Of a stretch of 64,000 nucleotides of DNA, positions 1 to 10,121 are shown piece by piece (the first letter of the stretch is position 1; each line of letters begins with the position of its first letter). The position numbers and the translations under genes are program-made. Under the pieces are notes generated by a model. That model saw nothing but the letters and a program-made list of their open reading frames with translations, ran no database searches and had not been told where the DNA came from. Origin of the DNA: Phoenix dactylifera (lineage: Eukaryota > Streptophyta > Magnoliopsida > Arecales > Arecaceae). Location of the stretch: positions 9,899,194-9,963,193 of the forward strand of contig NC_052405.1 in the NCBI RefSeq assembly GCF_009389715.1, in the 5' to 3' direction.

Positions 1-2995
1 ACTTCCGCAGGGTGGCGAAAGTCTCCTCCAGATCCGCGATGTGCTGGTCTGCATGGCGGCTCTTCACCAGCATATCGTCCACGTACACCTCCATGTTCCG
101 GCCGATTTGCTCTTTGAAGATTTTGTTGACGAGGCGCTGGTAAGTGGCGCCAGCATTCTTCAGACCGAAGGGCATTACCTTGTAACAGTACAGCCCCCGG
201 TCTGTTATAAAGGCAGTTTTCTCCTCGTCCTGTGGAGCCATCATTATCTGGTTGTAGCCGGAGAAGGCGTCCATGAAAGACAGCAGCTGATATCCGGAAG
301 TCGCGTCGACCAGTTGGTCTATCCGCGGAAGCGGAAAGCTATCCTTGGGGCATGCCTTGTTCAGGTCGGTGTAGTCGACGCACATCCTCCACTTTCCGCT
401 CGCCTTCCGGACAAGTACGACATTTGCCAGCCATTCGGGGTAGCTGACCTCCCTTATGAATCCTGCCTCCAAGAGCTTGTCTACCTCCTGGTCGACCACT
501 CGGATCCGATCCGGGGCACAGTGTCTCTTCTTCTGCTTTACTGGTCGGTGGGTTGGGTCGACGTTGAGGGCGTGAGAAATGACCTCCGGGTCGATCCCAG
601 GTACATCGGCCGCCGACCAGGCAAATACATCGGCGTTGGCTCGGAGGAATTCCACCAACCGAGCCCGAGCTCCCGGGTCGAGATTGGTGCCGACCCGGAC
701 CGTCCGGTCCGGGCGACCTTCCTCGAGGGGAACTTCGATCACACCTTCGGCCGGCTCCCCGTGCCGCAAGGCCACCTCGTCTCTGGCGTCGAGGGACTCG
801 ACGCTTAAGGCTTCTACGGGCTCCTTCCCTTTGAGAGTTGCTAGGAAACATTGCCTTGCGGTCGGTTGGTCACCTCGGACCTCTCCAATCCCGGCCGCCG
901 TGGGGAACCGCATGAGCAAGTGGTACGTAGAGACCACCGCGCGAAGGGCGTTCAGTCCGGATCGTCCGAGGATAGCGTTGTAGGCCGAGGGAACACGGAC
1001 GACCAAGAACCCGAGCCGCACCGTGGCTTCTGCGGGTGCAACGCCCGCAGTCACAGGCAGCTCAACGATACCTTCGGCCGAGATAGCGTCACCAGTGAAT
1101 CCTATGAGGGGGGTGGATGTTTTGTGCAACAATTGTCTGGACAAGCTCATCTTTTGGAAGGCCTCGTAAAACAAAATATCAGCTGAGCTTCCACTATCCA
1201 CAAGAACACGCCTTACATCATAGTTTGCCATAGTGAGGGAGATCACCATGGCGTCATCGTGGGGGGTCTGAACCCCCTTTACATCTTCATCACAAAAAGT
1301 GATTACATTACCGACCTTCTGCCTCTTTGCGACGGCTGCCCCTGATGCTTCAGTCGAGCCCCCCGCGTTCCTCTCGGGCCGGGGGCAGCCCCCAGTGATA
1401 GTATGGATCACGCCCGCGACGGGTCGATTCTGCTCCCGAGGCTCCGGAGGGGCCGGGTCGGCCGGACGCGAGTCTGCGGGGGGACGTCGATCGTTCACAT
1501 ATCGACCGAGACGCCCTCGGCGGATGAGAGCCTCGATCTCGTCCCGAAGCTGGAAGCAGTCTTCGGTGTCGTGGCCGTGGTCCCGGTGGTACTCACAGTA
1601 CGCCCGAGAGGGCCTCCTCCCAGGGATCTTCTTCATCTGTCTCGGGACCGGGAGGTCCTCCCGCCCCTTGATTTCCATGAGGATCTGGGCCCGGGGAGTC
1701 AGGAGAGGAGTGTACCGGTTGAAACGTCGGGGCGGAGAACGAGGGCGTAGGGCGCCGTGGTTCCTCGCCGGCGACAGGCTTCTGCGCCGACGTTGAGGCG
1801 TCGGGCTCCTCCCCTGGCGTGCCTCTTTAAGCCTTTTCTTCCCGAGCTTTGGAGGGATCTCGGCGGCCTCCTTGCTCCGGTGGGCGGCCGCCTCCTCGGC
1901 GTCCGCATACTGGTTCGCCCGGGACAACAGCTCCGGGAAGCTCCGCGGCAGGCGTTTGTCCAGGGAGAAGGTGAGTCTGCCCTTTCGGAAGCCACGCTTC
2001 AGGGCTGAAAGAGCCACCTCCTGGCTCAGGTTCCGGACTTCCAGCGTAGCCTTGTTGAAGCGGGTAAGATAATCCCGCAAGCTTTCTCCCTCGTTTTGCC
2101 GGACATCAAAGAGGGAGTCGGAGACCAGTCGCCGCCGGCTACTGACGGCGAAATGGGTGATGAAGAGGCGGGTAAACTGATCGAAGGACTGGAGCGAGTT
2201 AGCCTCCAAGCCGGCGAACCACGCCCTTGCCGGGCCACGGAGGGTCGCCGGGAAAGCCTTGCAGAGGAGAGGACCTGATGCTCCGTGGAGGAGCATAAGG
2301 GTCCTGAAACTCTCGACGTGATCCCGCGGGTCCGCCGCCCCGTCATAGGGCTCGATCGCCGGCATTTTAAACCCCGGCGGATTCGGGGTCCGCAGGATCC
2401 TCGAGGCAAGCGCCGGTTGGGAGGAGATCTCCAAGTCGGCGAAGGGATCTTTAGAGTGGCCCTTCAGGACCTGGAGTTGTCGGTGGAGATCGTCCACCCG
2501 CCGGTCCAGGGAGCGCGACCGATGGGTGGGAGACAAGGAGCACCGAGAGGGGGACCGACTGGAGCGCGGGTTCCTTGAGGACTGGGGGGTCTGGGAATGC
2601 GCCCGGGCCCGCCTCTCATACCCCGCGCAGCTCCGATGGGAAGGTCCCGGCAGAATGGACCGTGCTCGAGAATCTTCCTCGCGCCGGCGCTCCTCCCCAT
2701 GGGAGAGGAAGGAGCGCGGGTTAAGGAGGACAGGTGAGCGCTCAGGGAGCAGCGGCTCCTGGGCCCGCTGCGGCGCCCGAGACATCACACCCTGCAGGTT
2801 CTGCACCGCCTCCGCGAGGGTGCGAACCTGCTGGGCTAACTGGTCGAACTGAGCGGCTTCGACCATCTGAATGGGGGGTGGAACGGTGGAGTGTTGCTGA
2901 GAATGTGTTGGAGACGCAGCGGCCTCCCGGCCGGAGGCGCGAGAAGCCCCGCGACCGGAGGCATTGGAAGCTCCACGACCACCTCGCCGTGCCAT
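1..2995 (-). CDS. gag-pol polyprotein of Tat-type Ty3/gypsy element, partial (C-terminus off the window)
   Basis: One frame stays open for 998 codons from the ATG at 2995 to the left edge, without frameshift or stop. Residues about 1-200 are Arg/Ser/Pro-rich. A retrotransposon gag domain follows around residues 210-420 ([15 protein letters not shown], then a W/F-rich core). Near residue 469 there is a degenerate zinc-knuckle-like stretch with Cys and His ([14 protein letters not shown]). The aspartic protease active site [10 protein letters not shown] lies near residue 600. Reverse transcriptase starts about residue 800 with [20 protein letters not shown], carries [12 protein letters not shown] near 906 and the catalytic YVDDM near 970. 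RNase H and integrase would lie beyond position 1. An intact frame suggests a fairly recent insertion; that is inference. A downstream start within gag cannot be excluded. Confidence 0.93.
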   Translation of the reverse strand, partial: MARRGGRGASNASGRGASRASGREAAASPTHSQQHSTVPPPIQMVEAAQFDQLAQQVRTLAEAVQNLQGVMSRAPQRAQEPLLPERSPVLLNPRSFLSHGEERRREEDSRARSILPGPSHRSCAGYERRARAHSQTPQSSRNPRSSRSPSRCSLSPTHRSRSLDRRVDDLHRQLQVLKGHSKDPFADLEISSQPALASRILRTPNPPGFKMPAIEPYDGAADPRDHVESFRTLMLLHGASGPLLCKAFPATLRGPARAWFAGLEANSLQSFDQFTRLFITHFAVSSRRRLVSDSLFDVRQNEGESLRDYLTRFNKATLEVRNLSQEVALSALKRGFRKGRLTFSLDKRLPRSFPELLSRANQYADAEEAAAHRSKEAAEIPPKLGKKRLKEARQGRSPTPQRRRRSLSPARNHGALRPRSPPRRFNRYTPLLTPRAQILMEIKGREDLPVPRQMKKIPGRRPSRAYCEYHRDHGHDTEDCFQLRDEIEALIRRGRLGRYVNDRRPPADSRPADPAPPEPREQNRPVAGVIHTITGGCPRPERNAGGSTEASGAAVAKRQKVGNVITFCDEDVKGVQTPHDDAMVISLTMANYDVRRVLVDSGSSADILFYEAFQKMSLSRQLLHKTSTPLIGFTGDAISAEGIVELPVTAGVAPAEATVRLGFLVVRVPSAYNAILGRSGLNALRAVVSTYHLLMRFPTAAGIGEVRGDQPTARQCFLATLKGKEPVEALSVESLDARDEVALRHGEPAEGVIEVPLEEGRPDRTVRVGTNLDPGARARLVEFLRANADVFAWSAADVPGIDPEVISHALNVDPTHRPVKQKKRHCAPDRIRVVDQEVDKLLEAGFIREVSYPEWLANVVLVRKASGKWRMCVDYTDLNKACPKDSFPLPRIDQLVDATSGYQLLSFMDAFSGYNQIMMAPQDEEKTAFITDRGLYCYKVMPFGLKNAGATYQRLVNKIFKEQIGRNMEVYVDDMLVKSRHADQHIADLEETFATLRK

Positions 2996-3016
2996 TACGA
3001 TCGCTCTGAGATTCGG

Positions 3017-3034
3017 CCCTTCCTCTAGCGCCAA
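3017..3034 (-). promoter_or_regulatory. Probable primer-binding site of the LTR element
   Basis: Immediately downstream of the LTR end the minus strand reads TTGGCGCTAGAGGAAGGG. A TGGCGC start is typical of primer-binding sites that pair with a tRNA ending GCGCCA. I cannot name the tRNA with certainty from the sequence alone. Confidence 0.5.
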
Positions 3035-3035
3035 C

Positions 3036-3784
3036 TGTTGCTGGTGGTCCAAACCGAGAACGATTGGCACGGCGGTGTGAACGGGATTCCGTCTAAGTTG
3101 CCTTGGTTGGTGTTGATAGTGCATCCACCTTCCACCGGGAAACCTGCAAGCAAGCCTCGCACCACCACTGGGGTAGTGGGGGCCCTCCGACGATCAAGTC
3201 AGAGGAGATTGGAGGAGAAGGAGAGATAATAGTAGCAAATAGGAGAATGCTCTGGAAGTTCTTGCTTACCTCCCCCCTTCTCCCCCCAGCCGCATATATA
3301 CCAGGCTGGGGGGTCCTTCTGGGGGGTTGATCATCGTGTGGCACGATGGAGTTGCCACTGACATGGCCGTTACTGGGCGTCGTGGGGTAGCGCTGGGTAC
3401 GGCCATGACAGGGCGTAGTGGAGCTCCGCTTTGTACGGCTGTTACAGGAGATCGTGGAGCAGCGCCGGATACGACCGTTGTAGGGAGTAGTGGAGCAGAG
3501 GGTCGCGGCGTGCTTCAGGGGAACAGCCTGTCGTTATCGAGAGATTGCCGACTCGGGGTCGGATTGCTGGATCAAGGGGCAGCCGACTCGGGGTCGGGCT
3601 GCGGAGCCGAAGATATCCGACTCGGAGTCGGGTTACTGGATCAAGGGGCAGCCGACTCGGGGTCGGGCTGCGAGGCCGAAGATATCCGACTCGGGGTCGG
3701 GTTACTGGATCAAGGGGCAGCTGTAATCTTCTAGGGTGCGCGTGCCGGTCACGTGGGGCATGGTGGCTGAGTTCCCCCGTAACA
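3036..3784 (-). repeat. 5' long terminal repeat of the Tat-type element
   Basis: On the minus strand the LTR starts TGTTACGGGGGAAC at 3784 and ends CCAGCAACA at 3036, 749 bp. A TATA-like TATATAT lies at about 3295-3301, which would place U3 between 3784 and about 3300 and the transcription start shortly after. The U3 part contains a tandem repeat (3547-3720). The junction to the internal region (GTTGGCGCTAGAGGAAGG) has the layout expected of an LTR followed by a primer site. Confidence 0.85.
3547..3720. repeat. Tandem repeat of about 69 bp in the LTR U3 region
   Basis: Two and a half units built from GCCGACTCGGGGTCGG, a GC-rich stretch, a palindromic CCGACTCGGAGTCGG and TTACTGGATCAAGGGGCA lie in the U3 part of the LTR. 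Units differ by few bases, so they are a recent expansion. U3 repeats of this kind often act as enhancer modules in plant retrotransposons, which is inference here. Confidence 0.85.
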
Positions 3785-5983
3785 ATATCCAAATCTGCAT
3801 TTCAAAATTAGGTCCTATTAATCAATTAAGGTTTTCATCTACTACCAGATATCAGTTTGTATCAAAATGGGGCACCCACTTATACCATTTATCTAAACCT
3901 TGCCTCTTATTATCTCGGCCTATATAACCCAGTTTTTCTCAAGATATCAGCTGATACAAAAATCAATATGTCAGACAAGATTTTAATCTTCCTTTCTTCA
4001 TCTTGATTTATAAGTTGATAAATAAATATCCAAAGTGAAAGCATAAAGACAATTGTAGCCTCTATTTTATTATGTAAACCAAGAAATCAATATCTTGGTT
4101 CCTATATATCAGCTAAGTTGCGATGAACTGAGATCTTCATTCATCTTGGTTCCCATCGCTCACCAATATGGTTGATATCTTAGCTTTTGAAACATAGCAA
4201 GGGCGTTTATCAAGAAAAGTGCCCTCATTATCTAGATGGCATGTTAATTAAGATTTTGTCTGGTTCAGGAATAAAGTAGCAATAAGACTTGAAATAAGCC
4301 TTAACCTTATGAAATGGGTTAAGGACGAAGAAACAAGGGAAGAATAGTTATTCCAGTCAAACATGTTTATTCTTGAACCGTTATATGGAAGGATGGAATA
4401 AATATACTCCTACAGTAAGGCCCTCTTTTGTTCTTGCTCTATATTTACGGAAAAAAATTGCCCTCAACTAGAGATGTTTCAGAAATTTCAGCCAAATATA
4501 AACAGGAATAACTCATGGAACACCTATTTCCGGAGGAACAACCATTCTTATTCCACTTTTTCTTATTAACGAACCAAACACAGTCCAAAGGTGTAAATAT
4601 TTGTCAATGGATTAGACTCCTTCAATTTTCTACAACACACTGTTTCCAGATATGAATTATGACTTTTTAGGGAAGGGCTCCATAGCCGATATCTGTTACC
4701 AAACTAGTCCAAGAATGGTCAATCCCCCCAAGTCCCACCGACCCCATGGTGAGTTGCAAAGCCACAAATCCCCCTCGTCTCATATCAGCTAGAAACTAAT
4801 ATGGCAACTCCATCGAACCACAAAACAAGGTTACATTAGGGGTGCAAATGGGTCAGGTCGGACCAGGTCATGAGTGACCTCGATCCAACCTGGATCCTTA
4901 TTTTGGTCCTAATGTTGGACCTAGACCCAATCCAATAGAAGATCGGGTCGGATTGGGTTTATTGCTAAAATCTCTGACCCAATGGATCATTCGGGTCGGG
5001 TCCATATATAATCTGGTCCCAACCTAAAAAAATTGGGTCTGGGTCGGGTCTTCCTCTCTTCATCCCCTGTTTCACCTCTCTTTTTTCTCAAGTTACTTTT
5101 CCTTTCAAAACCATTACATTTCATATGATAATATGATGAGTAACTCCACCAACTTCATTACAATGACCAACCCAGATGGGTCCGAATTGGTGCCTCAGCA
5201 TCCATGGCTGTGACAGTCAAAATATAAGCAATCCAGGAAAAGATAACCCAAAACTCTGATGGAACAACCAAGACATCCCCAATGGAATTATGAGTTACAA
5301 CTTTTATTAACATCTAATACTAATAATTTCAGACCTGCTATTCAATCATAACCACATATATGATGGCAGAGAAAAAAATGAGTGCAACTTATATTTTGAC
5401 TATAATGAAGTTATAGTGCTAACCATTTCTTTTCTGAGAGAGAGAGGGGGAGAGAGAGGGGAAAGGAGAATTTCCCTTCAATATTTCAAGCATGATGATT
5501 TCTATTTGATGATTTCACACTGATGGTTAGCAGGAGCTGCCTCAGAAAACAAAAGAACAACAACTTCAATGGATCAACACCCTTAAACAATTGGCTGCTG
5601 CCTAGTCATTAAATATAGGAAAAAAATTATATTAATCATTTTGATGTAATTGGTTGCTAACTTGCCAAAATTCAAATGCAATAACCCCCTTCTCTCTCCT
5701 CCCACCATGGTTACTGCAAAGTCTTATGTCTATCCTTAATCCTGTACCACAGAATCCAACCCCATTAAATTCAAACTCATCAACATGGCCAAATTTGTTT
5801 TTGATTATAATGAAGTTAGGATGGTTGGCTTTGGTTGATCCACCAACTCATAGTATAAGGGGGCACAAAACTACTGGGAATCACTTGAATAGTGAGTGAT
5901 CTACTGACACAAATCTATGGAATAGGACAAGTCTGAAAGAAGAGAAAACCAAGAGGAAACAGCAAGTGAAAGGAAGGAGCCAC
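3785..5983. other. Intergenic AT-rich DNA with one dispersed repeat
   Basis: No coding region is supportable here. Apart from the GGGTC-rich repeat at 4845-5058 and a short GA-rich tract at about 5438-5468, I see only AT-rich sequence with scattered stops. In particular there is no second exon of the monooxygenase whose first exon ends at 5984. Confidence 0.7.
4845..5058 (+). repeat. Dispersed GGGTCGGGTC-rich repeat, copy 1
   Basis: A stretch rich in GGGTCGGGTC, GACCC and ATCGGGTCGG shares order and wording with a second stretch at 8053-8290 in the same orientation. Both contain a GATCNGGTCGG block, a TTCGGGTCGGGTC-like block and an AATCTGGTCCCAA/AATTCGATCCCAA block. It does not code for protein and I see no terminal repeats. 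It is probably an old non-autonomous element. Confidence 0.7.
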
Positions 5984-6066
5984 CTGTGAAGAGCCAGAGC
6001 GGTGGCGAGCCCACAGATTCCTCCGCCCACGATCACTATATCGTGATGTTCCTCTTCGCTCCTCAT
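5984..6066 (-). pseudogene. Exon 1 of an FAD-dependent monooxygenase (orphan exon)
   Basis: Read on the minus strand, the ATG at 6066 starts a 27-codon exon with the FAD (Rossmann) motif DIVIVGGGICGLATALALH, i.e. GxGxxG after hydrophobic residues, ending at 5984 in a good GT donor. This is the usual first exon of plant monooxygenase-1/CTF2-like proteins. A CT/GA microsatellite at about 6084-6118 would sit in the 5' UTR. The expected exon 2 does not follow; it lies upstream instead, at 7840-7977. The exon joins that one in perfect phase (codon AG|G, giving ...LHRKGIRS), so both pieces come from the same gene family, but their order is reversed. I treat it as part of a broken or rearranged gene. 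Confidence 0.75.
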
Positions 6067-6088
6067 GCTTCCTCTTGGCTTCCTCTCC

Positions 6089-6121
<33 letters not shown>

Positions 6122-6744
6122 AAACTCTCTCTTTTTTTTTTTTGCTGAAACTACACACAAACTCTTTCCATGGTTGTTTGTTGACGATGCTCTCCAGTAG
6201 GACTGATTTTGGATTTTTTTTATTTGAAAATAAAGATCAGTAGAGATTATGTTTTTAGGATTTTAGAATTTTTTATTCAAAAAGAAAATTTCGGATCCTG
6301 CCTTGCGTGGACTTTGAGAGGGTCTTTCTTGAAGCCACAGTTGTTTTATCCGCGTCGGTGGGATGGGATGGGTAAAGAATAAAGATTAGTGGGTAAGGAA
6401 CATGATGGCCCGACATTAGTTGTTAAATTCCCTGAAATGCGCGTTTTCTTGAGAATTGTTATGTAAATACTGATGAAATGATAGTCAATGGTCGACAATA
6501 ATATTTTAAAAAATAAATTATATATATATATATATTGCTAAAAATAGTGGTATCATACATAACGTGTATGGATACAATCAAAAAAAAAGCAAAAAATAAA
6601 ATATCAAAGAGAACACTAGGCACCTCCGTCTCAATAATTATATCTTAAAAAATAATTATATCTACAATACAAATAATTGTCGATATGGCCTAACAATGTA
6701 ATTATAAATTATTAAAAAATAGCACCAAACTTAACTCTTGCTAA

Positions 6745-6824
<80 letters not shown>

Positions 6825-7778
6825 CGAGGGCATAATCCTAAAATGTTTTATATATCTAAATATCCTCCCTTTTTTTTTCATCCACCTAAGCTCATCAACT
6901 TCTAGAGAGCCCGAAGTTCCATTAAAAAAAAAATTAAGGCCAGAGACCCGGCCCGTGATCAGCTCTACTTTATAGTAGAATAAAAACAGATTTACAGAGT
7001 TTACAATCCTAGATCCTTATCCTTATTGAATAAAAAAATATAGGAATTCACTCCACCAAGATCTGTAAATAAGTCCAAATAAAAAACTAGTTAAGATAGG
7101 AGTTTGAGATAAACTACTAAACCGTGTCAAGTTGACATAACAGACATTGTTGTAAATTTTAAAGCGGTTGAATTAAACCGTTACATAGCATACATTGGTT
7201 TAGAAGTCTAACAATCAAAATACAAAACTTAGAAGAAAGTATGAAAAGACTTTTCATATTCTTCTGAACTTCAATCCTCGAGATGGAACTATTTATATAT
7301 AATGATGCATTACAGTTTTAGATGTTTTCCTTCTACTTTGTGGATGGGTTCAAGCAAATGGGTGCTTAATTTGTCACAAACTCATGACTTAATTCAGCAG
7401 AACATACATGCACCACAGTTGGAAAGATAGCCGTATGCAAAATAAAAGAGAAAAAAATTATCTGCGGATCCCCCAGCTCCAGGATTTATAAGGTAGCATT
7501 GTTATGAGATACAACAGTGATTTCCAATCGATTGGATACATGGCAGGCTTTGGTTGATCTATGTTTTTGTTCTAAAAGAAAGATGAGAAATTTTGTATCA
7601 GTTGTTAAATCAGCATTTTCCTTTTAAAATCTCCCCACCAGTGGCTAATTCAGATGGCAATCTAAAGTCACACATCCAAATAAAGCCTCCATGTATTATT
7701 ATCCTATCATTTTGCACTGTAGATGATGATAATAAAAGTGATGTAATGGTGATACTTTTCCCATAAAATAAAGAAAAT
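6067..7778. other. Intergenic AT-rich DNA between the two monooxygenase exons
   Basis: No gene is visible. The stretch holds the (AT)n tract at 6745-6823, a shorter (TA)n at about 6518-6535 and otherwise AT-rich unique-looking sequence. Confidence 0.65.
6745..6823. repeat. (AT)n microsatellite, about 39 repeats
   Basis: An uninterrupted alternating AT tract of about 78 bp. Such tracts vary in length between individuals and can extrude cruciforms. Confidence 0.97.
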
Positions 7779-7839
7779 CTAAGCCAAAGGACTTAGACAA
7801 CAAAAGTATACGAAGGCAACAAAGGCACACTCTGGTACC

Positions 7840-7977
7840 ACGGCAGCATTCCTCCTGAGCTCTGCACCCACGCCAAGTTGGTCAAGTGCACGCCAAGCAT
7901 TAATGAAGACATCGGTTGCTGCCCCTGTAGCTCGGATCGTGTCATATTTTTCGAAAACGAGACTTCTTATTCCTTTC
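7840..7977 (-). pseudogene. Exon 2 fragment of an FAD-dependent monooxygenase (out of order)
   Basis: After an acceptor TGCACAG the minus strand encodes KGIRSLVFEKYDTIRATGAA, then NAWRALDQLGVGAELR, the second-exon signature of plant FAD monooxygenases. The frame stays open to 7779 but loses family resemblance after about 7840, so the exon looks truncated or degraded. No further exons follow before 6066. Copy 2 of the GGGTC repeat (8053-8290) lies where intron 1 would be. Position relative to the exon at 5984-6066 is inverted for a working gene, so these are remnants of a rearranged or tandemly duplicated locus. Confidence 0.75.
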
Positions 7978-8052
7978 CTGTGCACGTATTGGAGTCCAAT
8001 TAAATATAATGAAGCTGTAAACTTAGATGTAGCCAAATGCCCGTACCTTCCT

Positions 8053-8290
8053 ACGGATCTAAATGAGTCGGATTGGATCAGATCACAAGTGACTTTGACC
8101 AAAGCTGGTTTCTTGTTTGAGTCTTAATATTGGATTCAAACCCAACCCAATAAAAGATCAGGTCGGGTCAGATCAGGTTCATAAGTTATTTGGGTCGGGT
8201 CGAGTTCATGTATAATTCGATCCCAATCCAAAAAATTTGGATCTAGATCGGGTGTAGGTTGGGTCTGGATTAGATCTGGGTCGGATTTCT
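8053..8290 (+). repeat. Dispersed GGGTCGGGTC-rich repeat, copy 2
   Basis: Homologous in order and orientation to the copy at 4845-5058: a GATCAGGTCGGGTCAG block, GGGTCGGGTCGAG, AATTCGATCCCAATCC and GGTTGGGTCTGG. It lies just upstream (minus sense) of the monooxygenase exon 2 fragment. Confidence 0.7.
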
Positions 8291-8904
8291 GTACTTATTA
8301 TTCTCCATACTTTTTTTTTTGCAATGAATGAAAACTATAGAAAGCAAGTTATGTAGGACCATACAAGTGAAAGTATTTAAGCATCAAGAATTGATGTCAT
8401 TACAAATTAACCTAATAATGATAGACTCAACCTTATTAGCTTTAAGAAAAATTTTATGTTCATGTATGCAATTTTTTTTTTTTGAGTAAAAAAGAATTAT
8501 ATTTATGTTAATCCTTTTTATTTAGCAGTGATTTTTTAGGCAAATCATAATTCTTAAAAAAATAGATAAGAATTTTCCGGTATAAAATTATGAACTCAAA
8601 TCAAACATTTTGTTCTAACTAAATACTTTGGTCATAGTTAGCACAAGAAAGTAATATCAAGGAAGAAAAAAATGACTAGAAAAGGATTTTTCTATTAAAA
8701 AAAAAGCCGCCACATTAATTGACATAAAGATACGAATGATGTCAACATTTGGCAAGATATATGAATAGAACTTGCTGGCGTTGGCATAAAACCAAAATAA
8801 AAAGAGAGGAAGATTAAATGATGAGATAAAAGTTGGGGGGAAAAAAAAAGAGGAGGACGAGAGGACCTCGGGAGAGCCAGAGCACCACCCCCACCCCCAC
8901 CCCT

Positions 8905-9130
8905 CTTTTTTTCTTTTTTGGTAAAAGAATAGGAGGAGAAGGAGGGAGGCAGAACGCACCCACATAGCAGCCCCCACTGAACCCCTCTTCCATCAAAAAG
9001 TATATCCACACAGAGCCATCCAAGCATGGAGCATGCGATCCCTTAATTTAATCGACACCTGCGCATTTCGAATCCGGACAACTCGGATAAAATCCAAGCT
9101 CCCTTACCACCAGGCTACGTACGATCTCCT
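8905..9130 (-). mobile_element. Probable tRNA-derived SINE
   Basis: The minus strand carries an RNA polymerase III box A (GTAGCCTGGTGGTA, 9105-9118) and box B (GGATTCGAAAT, 9065-9075) at tRNA-like spacing, and ends in an A-rich tail (CCAAAAAAGAAAAAAAG). Flanks GAGGGGTTGGG and GAGGGGTGGGG could be the target duplication, but the right one is low complexity. The length of about 225 bp fits a SINE. Confidence 0.6.
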
Positions 9131-9863
9131 CCCAACCCCTCACTTCCACCTTGCCCAACTTCTCATCCTCTCCCCATGAGAAGTTGGTCAGCGAGATTGA
9201 CTCATGCCTAGTGATCAACATTGTACACCACTGGTGGGCCCCTCTCCCACTGAGATCAATATACAGGATTAAGTGTATAAAATTGGGTGTTATTTCTTTT
9301 TTATTATCCATCTATTTAGAAAATCAGGCCTTAATTCTTTTTTGAACTCTTGAGAAATGTATGGTATTCAAATGTTTTTTGCTGATTATTATCTAAAAAA
9401 CAAAGTGTTAGTCTACAAAGTCACGTAAATACATAGATTCCAAGCTCCTATATTGATCTAAAAAGATTTGATAGCTAACTTTCCATTTGAATTTAAATTT
9501 TGAAATTTAGTATATTAGACCTTCTATATTATTACAGGATGATGGTTCTCGATATACAATATACTGTTATGGCGTTGGATGGCTCCTATGGAGTATCCTT
9601 ATTCAAACCTATCAATGATGGGGTTACGATTATATTGTATAATTATAAATATGGATATCAATGAAAAGTGCGATCTGTGCCTCTACACCATTTTTTTCTC
9701 ATCGAACGATTACAGTTGTTTCTAATTAACAGAGGTCATGTTAAGATATCGTTCGCATAAAATAGCAAGGAGAAAAAAAAGGTATAACATTGTCCTTATT
9801 AGGTATCTTTTTAGGCCTACCATGAGAGATAACATCTATCTCTTCCCTACCCTCAGCAAGAAG
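9131..9863. other. Intergenic AT-rich DNA, nothing recognised
   Basis: No coding region, RNA gene or repeat boundary could be supported here. Confidence 0.6.
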
Positions 9864-10121
9864 TGTAACAATTTAAGACCTCACCCAAAATGTCGATCAG
9901 CTCATGGTTAGCCCTAATGGATCCATACTGTAATATCTTAGTCTACATAAGTATTGGCCGGGTCCGCTCTGATACCATTTATAATAACCTAAGACCTCAC
10001 TCAAAATGGCTAGCCAGAAGATATTATTTGAATTTCTTGATTCTATATAAGTATCTAAGATCTATCCAACGAATAACCGATGTGAGACTAAATACATGCC
10101 CACACGGGTTCTCCTAAGAAA
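9864..10121 (-). mobile_element. TRIM-like LTR retrotransposon remnant
   Basis: In minus sense a short LTR-like unit (about 10121 to 9980, with TATATAG and GGTGAGGTCTTAGG-type sequence) is followed by TGGTATCAGAGC (9966-9977), a perfect primer-binding site for initiator tRNA-Met. After about 75 bp of non-coding internal DNA a second copy of the LTR end appears (9864-9891: TTTTGGGTGAGGTCTTAA, ending TGTTACA). The whole element is under 300 bp and has no coding capacity, as in terminal-repeat retrotransposons in miniature. The 3' LTR is largely deleted. Confidence 0.65.
9966..9977 (-). promoter_or_regulatory. Primer-binding site matching initiator tRNA-Met
   Basis: TGGTATCAGAGC on the minus strand is the standard initiator tRNA-Met primer site of plant LTR elements. 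It sits a few bases inside the LTR boundary and defines the polarity of the TRIM-like remnant. Confidence 0.8.

Larger units (their letters stand above)
1..3784 (-). mobile_element. Ty3/gypsy LTR retrotransposon, Tat-type lineage (5' part, cut by window edge)
   Basis: This is the 5' portion of an LTR retrotransposon read right to left: LTR (3784 to 3036), primer-binding site just below 3036, then an uninterrupted gag-pol frame from 2995 past position 1. The LTR begins TGTTACGGGGG and ends CAACA on the minus strand, so the TG...CA termini are intact. RT, integrase and the 3' LTR beyond the edge are not visible, so LTR-LTR divergence and the target duplication cannot be checked; the base pairs right of the LTR are ATATC (3785-3789). 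The element is far more GC-rich than its surroundings. Assignment to Tat/Ogre-like elements rests on the protease motif ([10 protein letters not shown]) and the RT block ([20 protein letters not shown]), which I recognise from that lineage. Confidence 0.93.

Noticed and set aside
3093-3811. Several open frames across the LTR
   Set aside because: They are produced by the GC-rich tandem repeat and lie in non-coding LTR sequence.
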